Shown: positions 11,240 to 23,362 of the stretch, piece by piece
Position numbering within the stretch: position 1 is the first letter of the stretch
Layout of the letters: every line of letters starts with the position of its first letter
Source of the DNA: Semisulcospira habei
Lineage: Eukaryota > Mollusca > Gastropoda > Semisulcospiridae
Length of the DNA: 64,000 nucleotides
Assembly: GCA_036245525.1 (NCBI GenBank)
Contig: BTPG01000004.1
Coordinates: 213,342,751 to 213,406,750 of the forward strand
Direction of reading: 5' to 3'
Notes under the pieces: model-generated
Databases searched by the model: none
What the model saw: the letters and a program-made list of their open reading frames with translations, nothing else
What the model was told of the DNA's origin: nothing
Translations under genes and position numbers: made by a program

Positions 11240-12100
11240 AAGCTCATGAATAATTAATTTGCTTGTTATACAATATATCAGTACGTGTGTCAAAGAAGGG
11301 AAAAAATATGGAGTGGGTACATTATATAATATTGAGCAACATTTTGCTTCATATAGTGCCGATAACAGGCAGTTGTGATTACAAAAGAAAATTTCCGAGT
11401 TCGTGTAATCACATCTGTCGGTTATCGGCACTATATCAAGCAAAAATGTTGCGCAATATAATGGTACCCAGTCCAAAACAAAACTGTGCTTCGCGTCATT
11501 CATTTTGCGGCTGACTGATTGAGACAAAACATAATGGCAGACGACTGCATATCACTGTCGACTCTGCGCGTAGATTTCGACTGACTATGAAGACATCAGT
11601 GCTTTGTATAACCGTGCGTATATAACCGTGCGTGTATAACCGTGCGAGTAAATTCTACTTGTAATTAGCTTACCCATAATGGCTGAATATGTGAGCAGGT
11701 TTGTTTATTCAGTTTTTTTTTTCTCCTCAGGTTGTCGATATCGCCAGCTGACATTAGTCAATTTCACTTGTCAGTCCAGCGACTCGCACGTTTTCTGCCG
11801 CCTGTTCTCAGTTTGTGTGTGCGAATACGACAGAAAGTTCTAGCTTTTGTACACAATAAGTTGTATTTCATTACTACTACACATAAGGAGCTTGTTAATA
11901 TTGCATTATAAGCATATTTCGCGTTTCCGTTTTGAAAATGCAAGTATCATCAAGACTAAATCTTCTTAGATCTTGGGAAGTAAAGTATATCAGGCAAAAT
12001 CATGAATATTAATTTGTTTGTTATACAATATATCAATACTTGCATCAAAGAAGGAAAAAGGTAATGGATTGGGTACATACAGTACTGCTGTTGCGGCAAG
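11240..12100. mobile_element. Family C inverted-repeat element, rearranged copy
   Basis: Two direct copies of the terminal arm (TATATCAAGCAAGCTCATGA ... GAGTGGGTACAT) lie at about 11234-11321 and 11975-12080, with a strong hairpin at 11331-11457 (ATTGAGCAAC to GTTGCGCAAT) between them. The parallel copy at 36606-37902 has the same parts as an inverted pair. The right edge abuts the tyrosine recombinase unit A, which is cut off here at about 12105. Confidence 0.65.
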
Positions 12101-12104
12101 ATAG

Positions 12105-14962
12105 CTGATTTGTCCAGCCGTGTGTTCTTCAATGTCCTTGCGATCAAATAATCTCTTTCCATACTCAAGACAGAAGGGGTCAGTTCTGATGAGACGGCTT
12201 ATCTCATCATCTCTCTGCCTGGCTAATACCTTATGATAGAAAGGAAAATTCAACGTCTAAGGGTATTGGAAGCATTAGCCAACCACGGCGTGCCGCCTCA
12301 CCTCTCTTAGCGATCTGAAATCCTCCTGGTTTCTGACAGCAACGTTTTGAGTGTACAGAGATCAGCTTTTTTGATAGAGCCCTTTGCAATGGCTACAGGC
12401 GAGAAGGTCGTCTACCTTACTAGTTTTGGTGCGATACCTAGGAATCAAACATCCTGATTTGTTTTCAAGAACATCAACGTTATGCATGTAATCACCCTCA
12501 TCTTGTAGTCTGATCCATGCTTCACATCTCTGCTTTGTCCCTTTTTTCATCAACAAAATTTTAGCAACACCTGCCTCATCTGCATGGACATCTTGTAAGA
12601 ATTTGCATGCATGTTTCTTGTCCCATTTGTACTTTCCTTTTCCTCTCTGCGACACGTGCACACCTGTTTCTTCTGCAAGTGCTCTTTCCCCACCCCCAAC
12701 ATCATGTTCCTTCTGCCTATCCACATTCTCATTCATCATCATCATCATCATCAGTCCCTTGCCCGAACTGGGCGTTGGGGGGACTGAAAGACAGCAGCAA
12801 CAGACAGTGCTCTCCACAGTTCTATTTTGGGCGGTGGCAAGCAAGTCTGGCATCTCGAGTTCGGTCCATTCTTTTATGTTTGCGACCCAACTCTTTCTCT
12901 GATGACCTCGCCGACGACTTCCTTCGAGAGTGCCTTGGAGGATAGTCTTGGACAAGGTGTTGTGTCGGGTCACGTGGCCAAACCAAGCAAGCTTGCGCCG
13001 TTTCACGGTTGCCAGAAGGGGTTCATGTGGGCCCACCAGGGAAGTGACGATGCTCCGTACATATTCGTTGGTCTTGTGCTCGCGGTACGAGATGCGGAGC
13101 AACTTCCTCAGGCACTTGTTCTCAAAGGCCTGGATTTTCTTTTCTGAGTCTGCAAGCAGTGTCCAAGTCTCACAGCCGTAGAGTAGAATAGACACTACGA
13201 GGGACTTGTAAAGCCTGTACTTGATGGTGAAGCTGATAGAGTTACTTCGCCATATCCTGTCCAGCCTGGCCATTGCGGATGTTGCTGTACCTATCCTGAT
13301 ACGGATCTCTGCTATGCAACTACCGTCTTTGGGCAGGGTGGCTCCCAAGTACTTGAAGCTATTGACCTCTTCTAGCTTCTGGCCATTCATGTGGATGTTG
13401 CTGCTGCTGTCGCTTGTGGTGTTGATCATCACTTTGCTTTTATCCGTACTGATCTCCATGCCATAAGACCCTGCGCTACTTGAAAGTTTGTCTGTCAGGT
13501 TTTGAAGCTCACTATTGCTGCCTGCCATGAGGTCAATGTCGTCTGCGAATCGAAGATTGCACAGGGATCTGCCACCAATAGAGATTGAAGTATGGTGGTC
13601 GTGGAGGGTTTCCTGCATGATCTTCTCCAGGAATATGTTGAAAAGGACAGGAGAGAGCAGGCATCCTTGACGGACACCGATCGTCGTCCTGAAGAACTCG
13701 CCTGACTGATTGTTAAGTAGAACCGCGCTGCAGGCGTTCTTGTAAAGCGCTTCTATCATTTGGATCAGTCCCTCCTCTATATTGAACGATCTCATGACTT
13801 GCCAGAGTCCGTCGTGCCAGACGCGATCAAATGCTTTCCTGAAATCAATGAAGTTGTGGTAGAGTTCGCGCTGATGCTGCAGATGTTTCTCGATCAGGAC
13901 GCGGCAGTTGAAAATCTGCTCTTCAGTGCTTCTTCCAACTCTGAAGCCAGCCTGTTCTTCTGCCAGCAGTTCCTCGGCGAAAGTTTTGAGGCGGTTGAGA
14001 ATGATTCTAAGCATTACTTTGCTAGGGTGACTTATCAGACTGATAGTTCTGTAGTTCTGGCACTGTTTCATGACATCCTCGATCTCTGTGATGGGAGGAG
14101 AGCCTGGAAGAAAAAGAGAGGCCAAGACCTCATATCAGCAAACAAGTACAGACTTGTCAACAAGAAGATCAGGAAGAGGATGAAAGAAGCCAAAGAAGAT
14201 TGGATTGAAGACCAGTGTTGTAGCGTGGAAGAGGGCATGGCAAACGGCAACAGCAAGAAGGCTTATGAAACGCTAAGGACCCTCACCAAGACTCAACAGC
14301 GAACAGCCACAGTCATCGAAGACAGCAGCGGCCAACTCCTTACGGAAAACACTGCTGTACTAAACAGATGGACTGAGTACTGCCGAGACTTGTATAACTA
14401 CAAGGCTGAGCCAGACACCAGCATCCTCCAAAACAACCAGGCTGGGGCCAGGAAGGCTGAAGACCTGCCAGTGTTAGCTGAAGAGGTGGAAGCAGCCGTA
14501 CGCGGCCTGAAGGGAGGAAAGTCTCCAGGTGTAGACAACGTACCTGCTGAACTGTTGAAACATGGAGGAGAAGTAACAACGAAGGTCCTCACTACACTCT
14601 GTCAAAAGATCTGGGAGCAAAAGAAATGGCCAGTAGAATGGACACAGTCTCTAGTGATCCCGCTCCCCAAGAAAGGAAACCTGAAACATTCTCATTGCCA
14701 CCCCCTAATTCACCCCTTAACGCACACTGCACCTTGCTGGTACTAGCTTCACTGACACCTGCCCACACTGAACCTGCCACGTTGATGAAATCTAACATAG
14801 TGAACACAATACTGTCTGTGTCAGAGATCCCAGCGATTGATGCCGACACACTGTCTGAATCCGGTGAGCTCGAGCCAGGAACAAACTCCTCGTCATCACT
14901 GTCCTTGTATTGCGATGCGCTTGCACTCTGTCTCAGGTCCATCCCAGGCTCCATTTGCCAAC
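12105..14962 (-). pseudogene. Tyrosine-recombinase-like gene, unit A, interrupted
   Basis: Reading leftwards, exon 2 starts near 14962 with the acidic N-terminal part, is interrupted at 14685 by a retrotransposon, and resumes at 12733 with the zinc-finger-like region. The second C of the first finger and adjoining residues are deleted (HACKFLQDVH instead of the unit C motif), a frameshift follows near 12360, and the copy ends at about 12105, before the recombinase domain. It is plainly non-functional. Sequence is about 90% similar by eye to units B and C. Confidence 0.85.
12734..14685 (-). mobile_element. RTE-like LINE insertion with an internal inversion
   Basis: An 11-bp target duplication ACATTCTCATT lies at 12723-12733 and 14686-14696. 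On the minus strand 14070 to about 12780 encodes reverse transcriptase palm and thumb: GVRQGCLLSPVLFN, FADDIDL, YLGATLPKDGS, then WFGHVTRH, and it ends in a (GAT)n-type tail at 12734-12755, a form of 3' end common in RTE-clade LINEs. The preceding part of the same protein (ANKYRLVNKKIRKRMKEAKE through SPGVDNVPAELL to IPLPKKGNLK) lies on the plus strand at 14071-14685. The two parts would be contiguous in an ordinary element and overlap by about six bases (TGAAAC). This is the signature of twin priming. The copy is 5' truncated and has lost the endonuclease. Confidence 0.9.
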
Positions 14963-15583
14963 TGGAGAAAGAAAGATAAAAAAGCTGCATTAGGACAGAA
15001 ACAGCCCAATTTTGGTTTCAGGGGCCTTGCACAAGAATAAAAAGAGTAATCCCATGTATATGTGTGACCTCGGTGACAAGAGCTGGCTTCTGCAGCAGAA
15101 AAATCCACGTTTTCTGAAAATGTAAGCAGTTTTCACACATCTGTCAACCCCGTGTGACCCTTTGAGAGAGGTCACTCAAATTGGTATGTTTAAAAAGGTC
15201 TTGCCACAAAGTATCCTTGGGCCAAGCTTGAAGAATGTGGCTTGAATAGTCTCAGAGAAAATGCCACCGTTAACTCATTCTACCCCAGACACACCACAGA
15301 TAAGGATCCACCATGATAGTTCAAAGGTGATGCCAGAATAGCTTGGTGCCTACGGGTGCCAAGCTATTCTGGCATCACCCTTGAACTATCATGGTCGATC
15401 TGTGTCCTGCACTGCAATGCAGTCTTGAGAGGACAGGGGCAAAATTTAAGGATTTTGGTGTTGGGGTAGAATGAGTTAAAGTTTACCATGGACGACGGAC
15501 GGACGACCAGTGGCCCAGAACATAAACTCACTTTTGCTTCGCACGCGAGCCAATAAAATGAAGATGATCATAGAATCACTTAC
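14963..15583 (-). other. Intron region of tyrosine-recombinase unit A
   Basis: This lies between the exon 2 acceptor (CTCCAG on the minus strand at about 14963) and the exon 1 donor (GTAAGT at 15583 leftwards). It includes an A-core MITE at 15270-15479. Confidence 0.6.
15270..15479. mobile_element. TTAA-bounded palindromic MITE (A core)
   Basis: The ends are TTAACTCATTCTACCCCA and TGGGGTAGAATGAGTTAA, an exact 18-bp inverted repeat including TTAA. The hairpin at 15311-15394 runs from CCATGATAGTTCAA to TTGAACTATCATGG. Two G-T pairs near the loop (GGTGCC against GGTGCC) would pair as G-U in plus-strand RNA only. Confidence 0.92.
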
Positions 15584-15772
15584 CAGTTTGTAATTGGGGG
15601 CATTCTTCTGCCGTCTATGCACCCTCCTACCAGACGCACCCTCTGTGGCAGAGGCTGGGGGGTTATGATGCTGCAGCTGACTAATTTTGCCATGGGCCTT
15701 GGTCATGTGCCAGGAAGGGGCGTGCTTGTCCACTTCCATAGATCCTGATGGGTTTGGACATCCTGCTGCCAT
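15584..15772 (-). pseudogene. Tyrosine-recombinase unit A, probable exon 1
   Basis: A 189-base frame starts with ATG at 15772 (MAAGCPNPSGSM) and ends NYKL just before a minus-strand GTAAGT donor. It is homologous to 21245-21433 in unit B. The exon is open, but the downstream exon of this unit is destroyed. Confidence 0.55.
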
Positions 15773-16746
15773 CCGGCACTGGGTGTGTGCAGAAAGTGCT
15801 GAGTGTGACCAAAACGGTGTTGCTGCAAACATGTCAAATACAACCATGTAAACCATTGACATTTTGAATCAGATATATACATAATTACTGCTACGAACAA
15901 TAACTGGTAATACAGTAAAAAGCGACACTTCAGTTGCACAATCCGAAAAACCTGTTCGTGGAAGTCTGTTCTTCGAATCGCGAGGCAGTTTTGCATAGGA
16001 GGATTGAAATCTGGCGCCATTTTTTTTAAAGTCATAGTGCATGCATGTGTCAAGTTACTTTTCGATCACAATCACACATGTCAGAATAAAGCAACAAATT
16101 CGCGCGACAGATAGACCTTGTAATGGTGTTATTGAACAAATTCCTTTCATTGAAGAAGAAAGCTTTTGTTAAAATCGTGGGGTTCTATTATCCTTTACTA
16201 CAAGACTGAGCAGAAGACACTGACCGACCCGCAGCCGAAGCAGACGCCTCAGTTTTCTGGGCCAAACGGGTCAGTATTGGCTGACTGTGCAATTGTATCG
16301 GATTGGGAGCATCTCTCATTTAAATAACTGCACTGAACAAGTACATTTGGGCGTGCTCTTAACTAAGAAATATTGCATTATAAAGCTGTACCTCTGTAAA
16401 CGGAAGAAATGGCCGGCGGGGACGAAAGACGCTAGAAAGGGAAAGGGAAACAACTCAGTTCATCAGTGTCACTGCGCAGCTGACTAATCAGCGATCATCA
16501 AGTTGATCTAAAAACACTCGCTTCCGTGTGAACACACAGGCCCAGTGCGTCGCAGAAACACAACATGAAGTAAAGTTCGTCAAATGGGGACATCCTATTT
16601 TGATATTTTTTTCCTGACTTTTGAATGAAAGATAATGCAGAAACAACCTCAGAAAAAATGGGTGCCTGACTTGGTCACCCAGAATTTTACACACACCCAT
16701 TTTCCATAAGGATGGTCAAGAAAGTCACCCATTTCAGGGGTTTTGT

Positions 16747-16825
<79 letters not shown>

Positions 16826-17402
16826 GGGACAAAAGCGTCAGAGTGGGTTACCTACCATTTTATGTCAAAATGGGTTCCCATATTTCTATTTATTCTAGGG
16901 CTCTGGAATTGATGCGAATGTTTAGAACTCACCTTATAACTAAGCTTTATAACTTAAAATAAAAGACATTTTTTTAGAAACAGAACCACTAGATGGAAAA
17001 AAATAGGTTTCTACCAATAAAGTGGGTGCCTCTCACACAAAAACTGGCATTACAGTCAAAATGGGTGTCTTCACAACATTAGGCGTCTGTAATAAGGTCA
17101 AGTTCATGGAATACTTCTTTTTCACATTAATTTTTTTTTCCAACTTAATGTGTATGTGTGCTTTAACATTTTTAACATTGTATGGTGCAAAATTCAATAA
17201 ACACTGGCCCGTAACCTTTCGATTATGATTTTTACAGAGGAAATCTTTCAAACATTGCTGCGTTTTGTCCTTCTGAAGCAAAACAGTTTATCATGGCATT
17301 TATGTGTGAATCAACATAATGTATTCTGGAAATTAAAGGACTTTTTTTTTGGTTTTGGGTACTCTGGAGTTTCAGACAAACAGCAAGAGAGCATTTTGAA
17401 TA
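15773..17402. other. Upstream part of recombinase unit A, non-coding
   Basis: The block repeats at about 21434-23360 (unit B) and 29343-31080 (unit C). It contains a (CA)n tract at 16749-16823 and several inverted AAAATGGGTG/CACCCATTTT motifs around 16600-17060. No protein is recognised. Unit A lacks the SINE that units B and C share at the place corresponding to about 15870. Confidence 0.6.
16749..16823. repeat. (CA)n microsatellite
   Basis: An uninterrupted CA run, present at the same site in units B (22706-22772) and C (31084-31149). Confidence 0.97.
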
Positions 17403-17633
17403 TCAACCCTTATCATTCGGAATACACCAGTGTGTGCAACAAGTGTGACTGAAATAGTCCAAGGGTTAGTGCCAGAATAGCTTGGTGCCTCTAGGCGCCA
17501 AGCTATTGTGGCACCACCCTTGAACTAAAGCCATTGGTCTATGTCCTCATCTGTAAGTACTGTAATGTAGCTTGCATAGAATTATGGCAGTGAACAAATT
17601 TGAAGCTTTTAGACTCAGTATGATGCGGGTCAA
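17403..17633. mobile_element. Palindromic MITE, edges decayed to TCAA
   Basis: This is the reverse-orientation relative of 716-920, with outer sequence CAACCCTTATCATTCGGAA and CAGTATGATGCGGGTCAA. The hairpin at 17455-17527 has the A core (TAGTCCAAGGGTTAGTGCC to GGCACCACCCTTGAACTA). Both terminal TTAA copies now read TCAA. Confidence 0.8.
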
Positions 17634-17697
17634 AAAGTGTGGAAAAATATGAAAGATAGAAAAAGACCCAGACGAAGAAACTAACACTTAACTTATT

Positions 17698-17853
17698 CTA
17701 CCCCAGACACACCACAGCAAAATAAAGATCCACCATGATAGTTCAAAGGTGATGCCAGAATAGCTTGGCGCCTATGCGTCTTGCACTGCAAAGCAGTCTT
17801 CTGAAGACGACTTCAACATTTGGGGATTCCGGTCTTGGGGTAGAATGAGTTAA
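17698..17853. mobile_element. TTAA-bounded A-core MITE, right arm deleted
   Basis: The ends TTAACTTATTCTACCCCA and TTGGGGTAGAATGAGTTAA are kept. The sequence passes straight from the first arm (AGCTTGGCGCCTATG) to the outer right part, so the second arm is missing. Unit C has a tandem array at this position. Confidence 0.85.
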
Positions 17854-18246
17854 AATGACAGAACAGAACACTGACATTAATTAATTAACTGACAACATAA
17901 GAAATCACTTGAAACTTCAGCCTTTATTATTGTCTTTTGTCCCCAACCAACCATTCTTCCGTTTGCAGAATTTTAAATGGTATGCAGTATACAAAATGAT
18001 CCAGGCAGACCAACCCCCCCCCCCCCTCCCATAATAACACTCTTGTAATAAATCTTTATGTTGTCAATGGTTTTCTTATCTTATTATTGTCTTTTGTCCC
18101 CAGCCGGCTGTTTCGTTTTGCAAATCCAAAGGTTATACAGTATACAAAATGATCCAGGCGTCCATCAGATAAAAAAAAGCAGGCTATACATGCTGAAACC
18201 ACCCCACTAATAACACTCTTGTAATAAATCTGTATGAAACCGAAAA

Positions 18247-20642
18247 TGCCGCGAGTGGCGGGGAACCTCAATTCTAACTTTTTCAGTCTGTTGCGGACGT
18301 AATCCTTAATGTTTGTTCAGCGCCTATGTCTAAGTGCAGGCTCTTCTGGCATTGCGTGCTGTATCTCGGCCTTTCCAGGAAGTTTGTTCATGACGAGGTG
18401 TGTCTTGAAACGAGTTTGAACAGCTTTCTCTTCAGCTTCCAAAAGGTTTCCTTGTAAATCTAGCTTTCTTTCGAACAGGAGCTGACGCAGTACTGTCATC
18501 ATCAAAACTATCTAGATTGTCATCAGGCTCTGGGTGTCTTTTCTCCGTCATGCTCAATGATTCCTGTGTTGTTGACTTGCTACTTGCTTCATTCACAGGT
18601 GCTGTTCCCCCCGAGACCTCTCTGCCAGTTTCTGATGTGTCTTCATTGTCAAAGTCAATCTCTTCATCATCGCCCAGCTCAGCTCTAATGCAACTCTCAA
18701 AATCTGTCATCCCATTGTTAACCGACAGAAGAATCTTTGCCACTTTTGCCTTTTGAAGGACGTCTTGAGGTTGGCGGTAGATATGGCGATGTATCCGAAT
18801 ATCATGACCAAGGAAATCTGCCAGCTGATCCTGGTCTAACTCCGAGATGGTCATTGACTGAGCCAAAGTTGCAACCTGCTTCCGTAACTGAGTAAATGTG
18901 AACATGGCTGGGTATGACACCCGTGCTTCTAGTGCATGGGCCTTCAGAACATCATGGCCTCTGTAACGCCTCTGACCAGAAGGTGTGGCAAAGATGTACT
19001 GGGAACCAGCGAGAGCTGGCACTGATTGCCTCATTTGAAGGATTCTGTCCACAGTTGTCATCATCTACTTCGTCAGCAAAACGGGAACACTCCTATTAAA
19101 CTTGCCTCTGATTTCCACTCGCTGAAAATAATTCACCATTTTCTTCTCAACCTCTGTGAGACCTTTCAAGATATCTTGATTGGTGATCGATCCAATCTTA
19201 GCATTCTGGAAGTCTGACACCTTCATTCTCTGAACTTCTCCCCCTCGTTTTCGGTTGAAAAGTGATACAGCACAAAGAGTTGCTTTAACCACTGTCGGAT
19301 AATCTTCCGAAACCATCCTTGTCTCAAGAAGCTTTTGGACCTTCCTCTCATCTTCACATGATGGGATCAGCTTGGGTTTGTTCATGGTCATTTTCCCTAC
19401 CGACTGGGCTGCTGTAGCGGACACACAATCATACCAGTCCCCGTTGAAGACAGAGTCAAACCGCTGTGCCTCAGAGATCTCCTGTCACCACCTGTCGTCT
19501 GAACCCTGCCCAAGCTGTTTGGATGCCTGTGACTGTTTGATCTGTGAACACTTTTTCAAAGCATGGCCCATGCGCATTGCGAGATTGCCTTTTTTGAACT
19601 GATGTGTGTCCTCATCAAAATCTGCTAGCTCTTTTACAGCCAGGACAACATGATCAAAGCTAGCTGAATTGATCACAGCATTTAAACTTGCGATTTTCAT
19701 TTCTGACCTCACTCGCCCGCATCCTGGAGCTGATTTGTCCAGCCGTATGTTCTTCAATTTCCCTGCGGTCAAATAATCTCTTTCCATACTCAAGAAGCAA
19801 GGGGTCAGTTCTGATGAGACGGCTTATCTCATCATCTCTCTGCCTGGCTAATACCTTGTGATAGAAGGAAAATTCAACCAGTATTGGAAGCATTAGCCGA
19901 CCACGGCGTGCCGCCTCACCTCTCTGAGTGATCTGAAACCCTCCTGGTTTCTGACAGCAACGTTTTGAGTGTACAGAGATCAGCTTTGTTTGATAGAGCC
20001 CTTTGCAATGGCTACAGGCGAGAAGGTCGTCTACCTTACTAGTTTTGGTGCGATACTTAGGAATCAAACATCCTGATTTGTTTTCAAGAACAGCAATGTT
20101 ATGCATGTAATCACCCTCATCTTGTAGTCTGATCCATGCTCGACGTCTCTGCTTTGTCCCTTTTTTCATCAACAAAATTTTAGCAACGTCTGCCTCATCT
20201 GCATGGACATCTTGTAAGTGCGTGCTCGTTTTCAAGACAAGCTTGCCACACAATTTGCATGCATGTTTCTTGTCCCATTTGTACTTTCATTTCCCTCTCT
20301 GCGACACGTGCACACCTGTTTCTTCTGTAAGTGCTCTTTCCCCACCCCCAGCATCATGTTCCTTCTGCCTATCCACATTCTCATTGCCACCCCCTAACGC
20401 ACACTGCACCTTGCTGGTACTAGCGTCACCAACACCTGGCCACCCCGAACCTGCCACTTTGATGAAATCTAACATAGTCGATACAATACTGTCTATGTCA
20501 GAGATCCCAGCAATTGATGCCGACACACCGTCTGAATCCGGTGAGCTCGAGCCAGGAACAAGCTCCTCATCATCACTGCCCTTGTATTTCGATGCGCTTG
20601 CACTCTCAGTCTCAGGTCCATCCCAGGCTCCATTTGCCAACT
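18247..20642 (-). pseudogene. Tyrosine-recombinase-like gene, unit B, exon 2 (broken)
   Basis: It is collinear with the intact exon in unit C. It keeps the acidic N-terminus (LANGAWDGPETES), the zinc-finger-like part, the LFNRKRGGEVQRM block, QLRKQVATLAQ and GHDIRIHRHIYRQP. Frames are broken near 20287 (a stop at the FPS region), at about 19730 where a block was lost after SSRMR, near 19490 where a TGA interrupts, at 19065 (a TAG in place of the LLRTKKM stretch) and near 18432, where KPFGS replaces KPWGEAEE and shifts out of the SANT-like end. The exon begins after a minus-strand TTTCTCCAG acceptor. Confidence 0.88.
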
Positions 20643-20973
20643 GGAGAAAGAAAGAAAGAAAGATTAAAACCAAAGCTGCATTAGGACAGAAACAGCCCAA
20701 TTTTGGTTTAAAGGGCCTTGCACAAGAATAAAACGAGTAATCCCGTGTATGACCGATTTACATATGCGTGACCTCGGTGACGAGGGCTGGCTTCTGCAGC
20801 AGCAAAATCCATGTTTTCTGAAATTGCAAGCAGTTTTCACACATTTGTCAACCCTGCGTGACCCTTTGAGAGAGGTCACTCAAATTGGGATGTTTAAAAC
20901 GGTCTTGCCACAAAGTATCCTTGGGCCAAGCTTGAAGAATGTGGCTTGAATAGTCTCCGAGAAAATGCCACTG

Positions 20974-21135
20974 TTAACTCATTCTACCCCAGACACACCA
21001 CAGCAGGATAGGCGCCAAGCTATTCTGGCATCACCTTTGAATTATCATGGTCGATCTGTGTCCTGCGCTGCATTGCGGTCTTGAGAGGACGGGGGCAAAA
21101 TTTAAGGATTTTGGTGTTGGGGTAGAATGAGTTAA
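20974..21135. mobile_element. TTAA-bounded A-core MITE, left arm deleted
   Basis: The ends TTAACTCATTCTACCCCA and TTGGGGTAGAATGAGTTAA remain. The left arm of the hairpin is missing, and the right arm (GGCGCCAAGCTATTCTGGCA) follows AGCAGGATA directly. Compare the complete homologue at 15270-15479. Confidence 0.85.
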
Positions 21136-21244
21136 AGTTTACCATGGACGACGGACGGACGACCAGTGGCCCAGAACATAAACTCACTTTTGCTTCGCAC
21201 GCCAGCCAATAAAATGAAGATGATCATAGAATCACTTTACTTAC

Positions 21245-21433
21245 CGGTTTGTAATTGGGAGCATTCCGCTGCCGTCCATGCACCCTCCTACCAGACGCAC
21301 CCTCTGTGGCAGAGGCTGGGGGGCTATGATGCTGCAGCTGACTAATTTTGCGATGGGCCTTGGTCATGTGCCAGGAAGGGGCGTGCTTGTCCACTTCCAT
21401 AGATCCCGATGGGTTTGGACATCCTGCTGCCAT
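21245..21433 (-). pseudogene. Tyrosine-recombinase unit B, probable exon 1 (open)
   Basis: A 63-codon frame runs from MAAGCPNPSGSMEVDKH to NYKP and ends at a consensus minus-strand GTAAGT donor (21244 leftwards). The phase matches exon 2, which would continue LANGAWDG. A TTGGGTGTGTGCAG-like acceptor may also lie just upstream of the ATG, so this could be an internal exon. No known domain is seen. The gene is inferred broken because exon 2 of this unit is disrupted. Confidence 0.55.
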
Positions 21434-21531
21434 CCGGCGCTGGGTGTGTGCAGAAAGTGCTGAGTGTGACCAAAACGGTGTTGCTGCAAACATGTCAAAT
21501 ACAACCATGTAAACCATTGACATTTTGAATT

Positions 21532-21868
21532 AGATTGATTGTACATTGCTTAACGTCCCGACAGCAACAAGGCTTTCTCAGGACGTGCCTGCACTGCTTG
21601 TGAAAAAAACACCTAAACAGAACATTGAATGTATGTCGCCAGCCGGTCAAATACGTTAAATAAACCTAACACATGGGGCCTAAATAAAGCTAAGACCATT
21701 TAGCAACACACATCCAATATCAAGAGCTACAGGCAGTGCAGACAGTATGGAGAGTTTTAAAAAGGCAAATACAGGTGAATGGACAAAGGGTAGACAGAAA
21801 CACATGCCCCAGAATAGAGAGAAAAACCCACCCTGTGGGGCTGACCAGGATGACCCTGGGAACTAAAA
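21532..21868 (-). mobile_element. SINE-like repeat with a (CAAT)n tail
   Basis: On the minus strand it ends GGGACGTTAAGCAATGTACAA followed by TCAATC. The same 330-bp repeat is at 29446-30233 and 36116-36447 (minus) and 61792-62180 (plus, longer 5' end). It is absent from the matching place in recombinase unit A. At 21655 it holds the unoccupied TTAA site that is filled in the 29.5-kb copy. Confidence 0.88.
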
Positions 21869-22703
21869 ACTGGTAATACAGTAAAAAGCGACACTTCAGT
21901 TGCACAATTCGAAAGACCTGTTTGTGGACGTTTGTTCTTCGAATCGCGAGGCAGTTTTGCGAACGAGGATTGAAATTTGGCGCCATTTTTTTTTAAAAAG
22001 TCAACTCATACTGTGCATGCATGTGTCAAGTTACTTTTCGATCACTGACAATCACACATGTCAGAAAAAAAGAAACAAAATCGCGAGGCAGATTGACCTT
22101 GTAATGGTGTTATTGAACGAATTCCTTTCATTGAAGAAGAAAGCTTTTGTTAAAATCGTGGGGTTCTATTATTATTTACTACAAGACTCAACGGTCAGAG
22201 AGGAAGACACGGACCGAGCCACGGCCAAAGCAGACGCCTTATTTTTCTGGGCCAAACGGGTATCGGGGATTGGAGGCATCTCTCAGTTAAATAACTGTAC
22301 TGAACAAGTACATTTGGGCGTGCTCTTAACTAAGAAATATTTCATAAAGTACCTCTGCAAACGTGAAGAATGGCCATCGGGGGACGAAAGACGTTTTAGG
22401 AAGGGCAAGGGAAACAACTCCGTTCATCGGTGTTACTGACCAATCAGTGATCATCAAGTTGATCTGAAAACACTCGCTTCCGTGTGAACACACAGGCCCA
22501 GGGCGTCGCAAAAACACAACATGAAGTAAATCTGGGAAAATGGGGACATCCTATTTTTATATATTTTTTCTGACTTTTGAATGAAAGATAATGCAGTAAC
22601 AACCCTCAGAAAAAATGGGTGCCTGACTTGGTCACCCAGAATTTTACACACACCCATTTTGCATAAGGATGGTAAAGAAAGTCACCTATTTCAGTGGTTT
22701 CGT

Positions 22704-22774
<71 letters not shown>

Positions 22775-23362
22775 CGCACATAAGCCTCACAGTGGGTTAC
22801 CTACCATTTCATGTGAAAATGGGTTCCCATATTTCTATTTGTTCTAGGGCTCTGCAATTGATGCGAATGTTTAGAACTCACCTTATAACTAAGCTCTATA
22901 ACTTAAAATAAAATAGACATTTTCTAGAAACAGAGGCACTAGATGCCGAAAAAATGGGTTTCTGCCAATAAAGTGGGTGGGTGTCTCTCTCACACAAAAC
23001 TGACTGGCATTACAGTCAAAATGGGTGTCTTCACAACAGTAGGCGTCTGTAATAAGGTCAAGTTCATGGAATACTTCTTTTTCACATTAATTTTTTTCCC
23101 AACTTAATGTGTATGTGTGCTTTAACATTCTTTACATTGTATGGTGCAAAATTCAATAAACACTGGCCCGAAACCTTTCGATTATGATTTTTACAGAGGA
23201 AATCTTTTAAACATTGCTGCGTTTTGTCCTTCTGAAGCAAAACAGTTTATCATGGCATTGATGTGAGAATCAACATAATGTATTCTGGAAATTAAAGGAC
23301 TTTTTTGTGTGTTTTTGGGTACTCTGGAGTTTCAGACAAACAGCAAGAGAGCATTTTGAATA
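21869..23362. other. Upstream part of recombinase unit B, non-coding
   Basis: The sequence is homologous to unit A 15900-17400 and unit C 30234-31080. It contains the (CA)n tract at 22706-22772. No protein is recognised. Confidence 0.6.
22706..22772. repeat. (CA)n microsatellite
   Basis: A CA run at the position homologous to 16749-16823. Confidence 0.97.

Noticed and set aside
13760..14070. Plus-strand coding sequence ahead of the inverted RT segment
   Set aside because: This part is the antisense of the minus-strand reverse transcriptase; only 14071 onward is sense on the plus strand.
16600..17060. A regulatory array of AAAATGGGTG motifs
   Set aside because: The motif recurs in both orientations in the upstream part of each unit, but spacing is irregular and I have no functional evidence.
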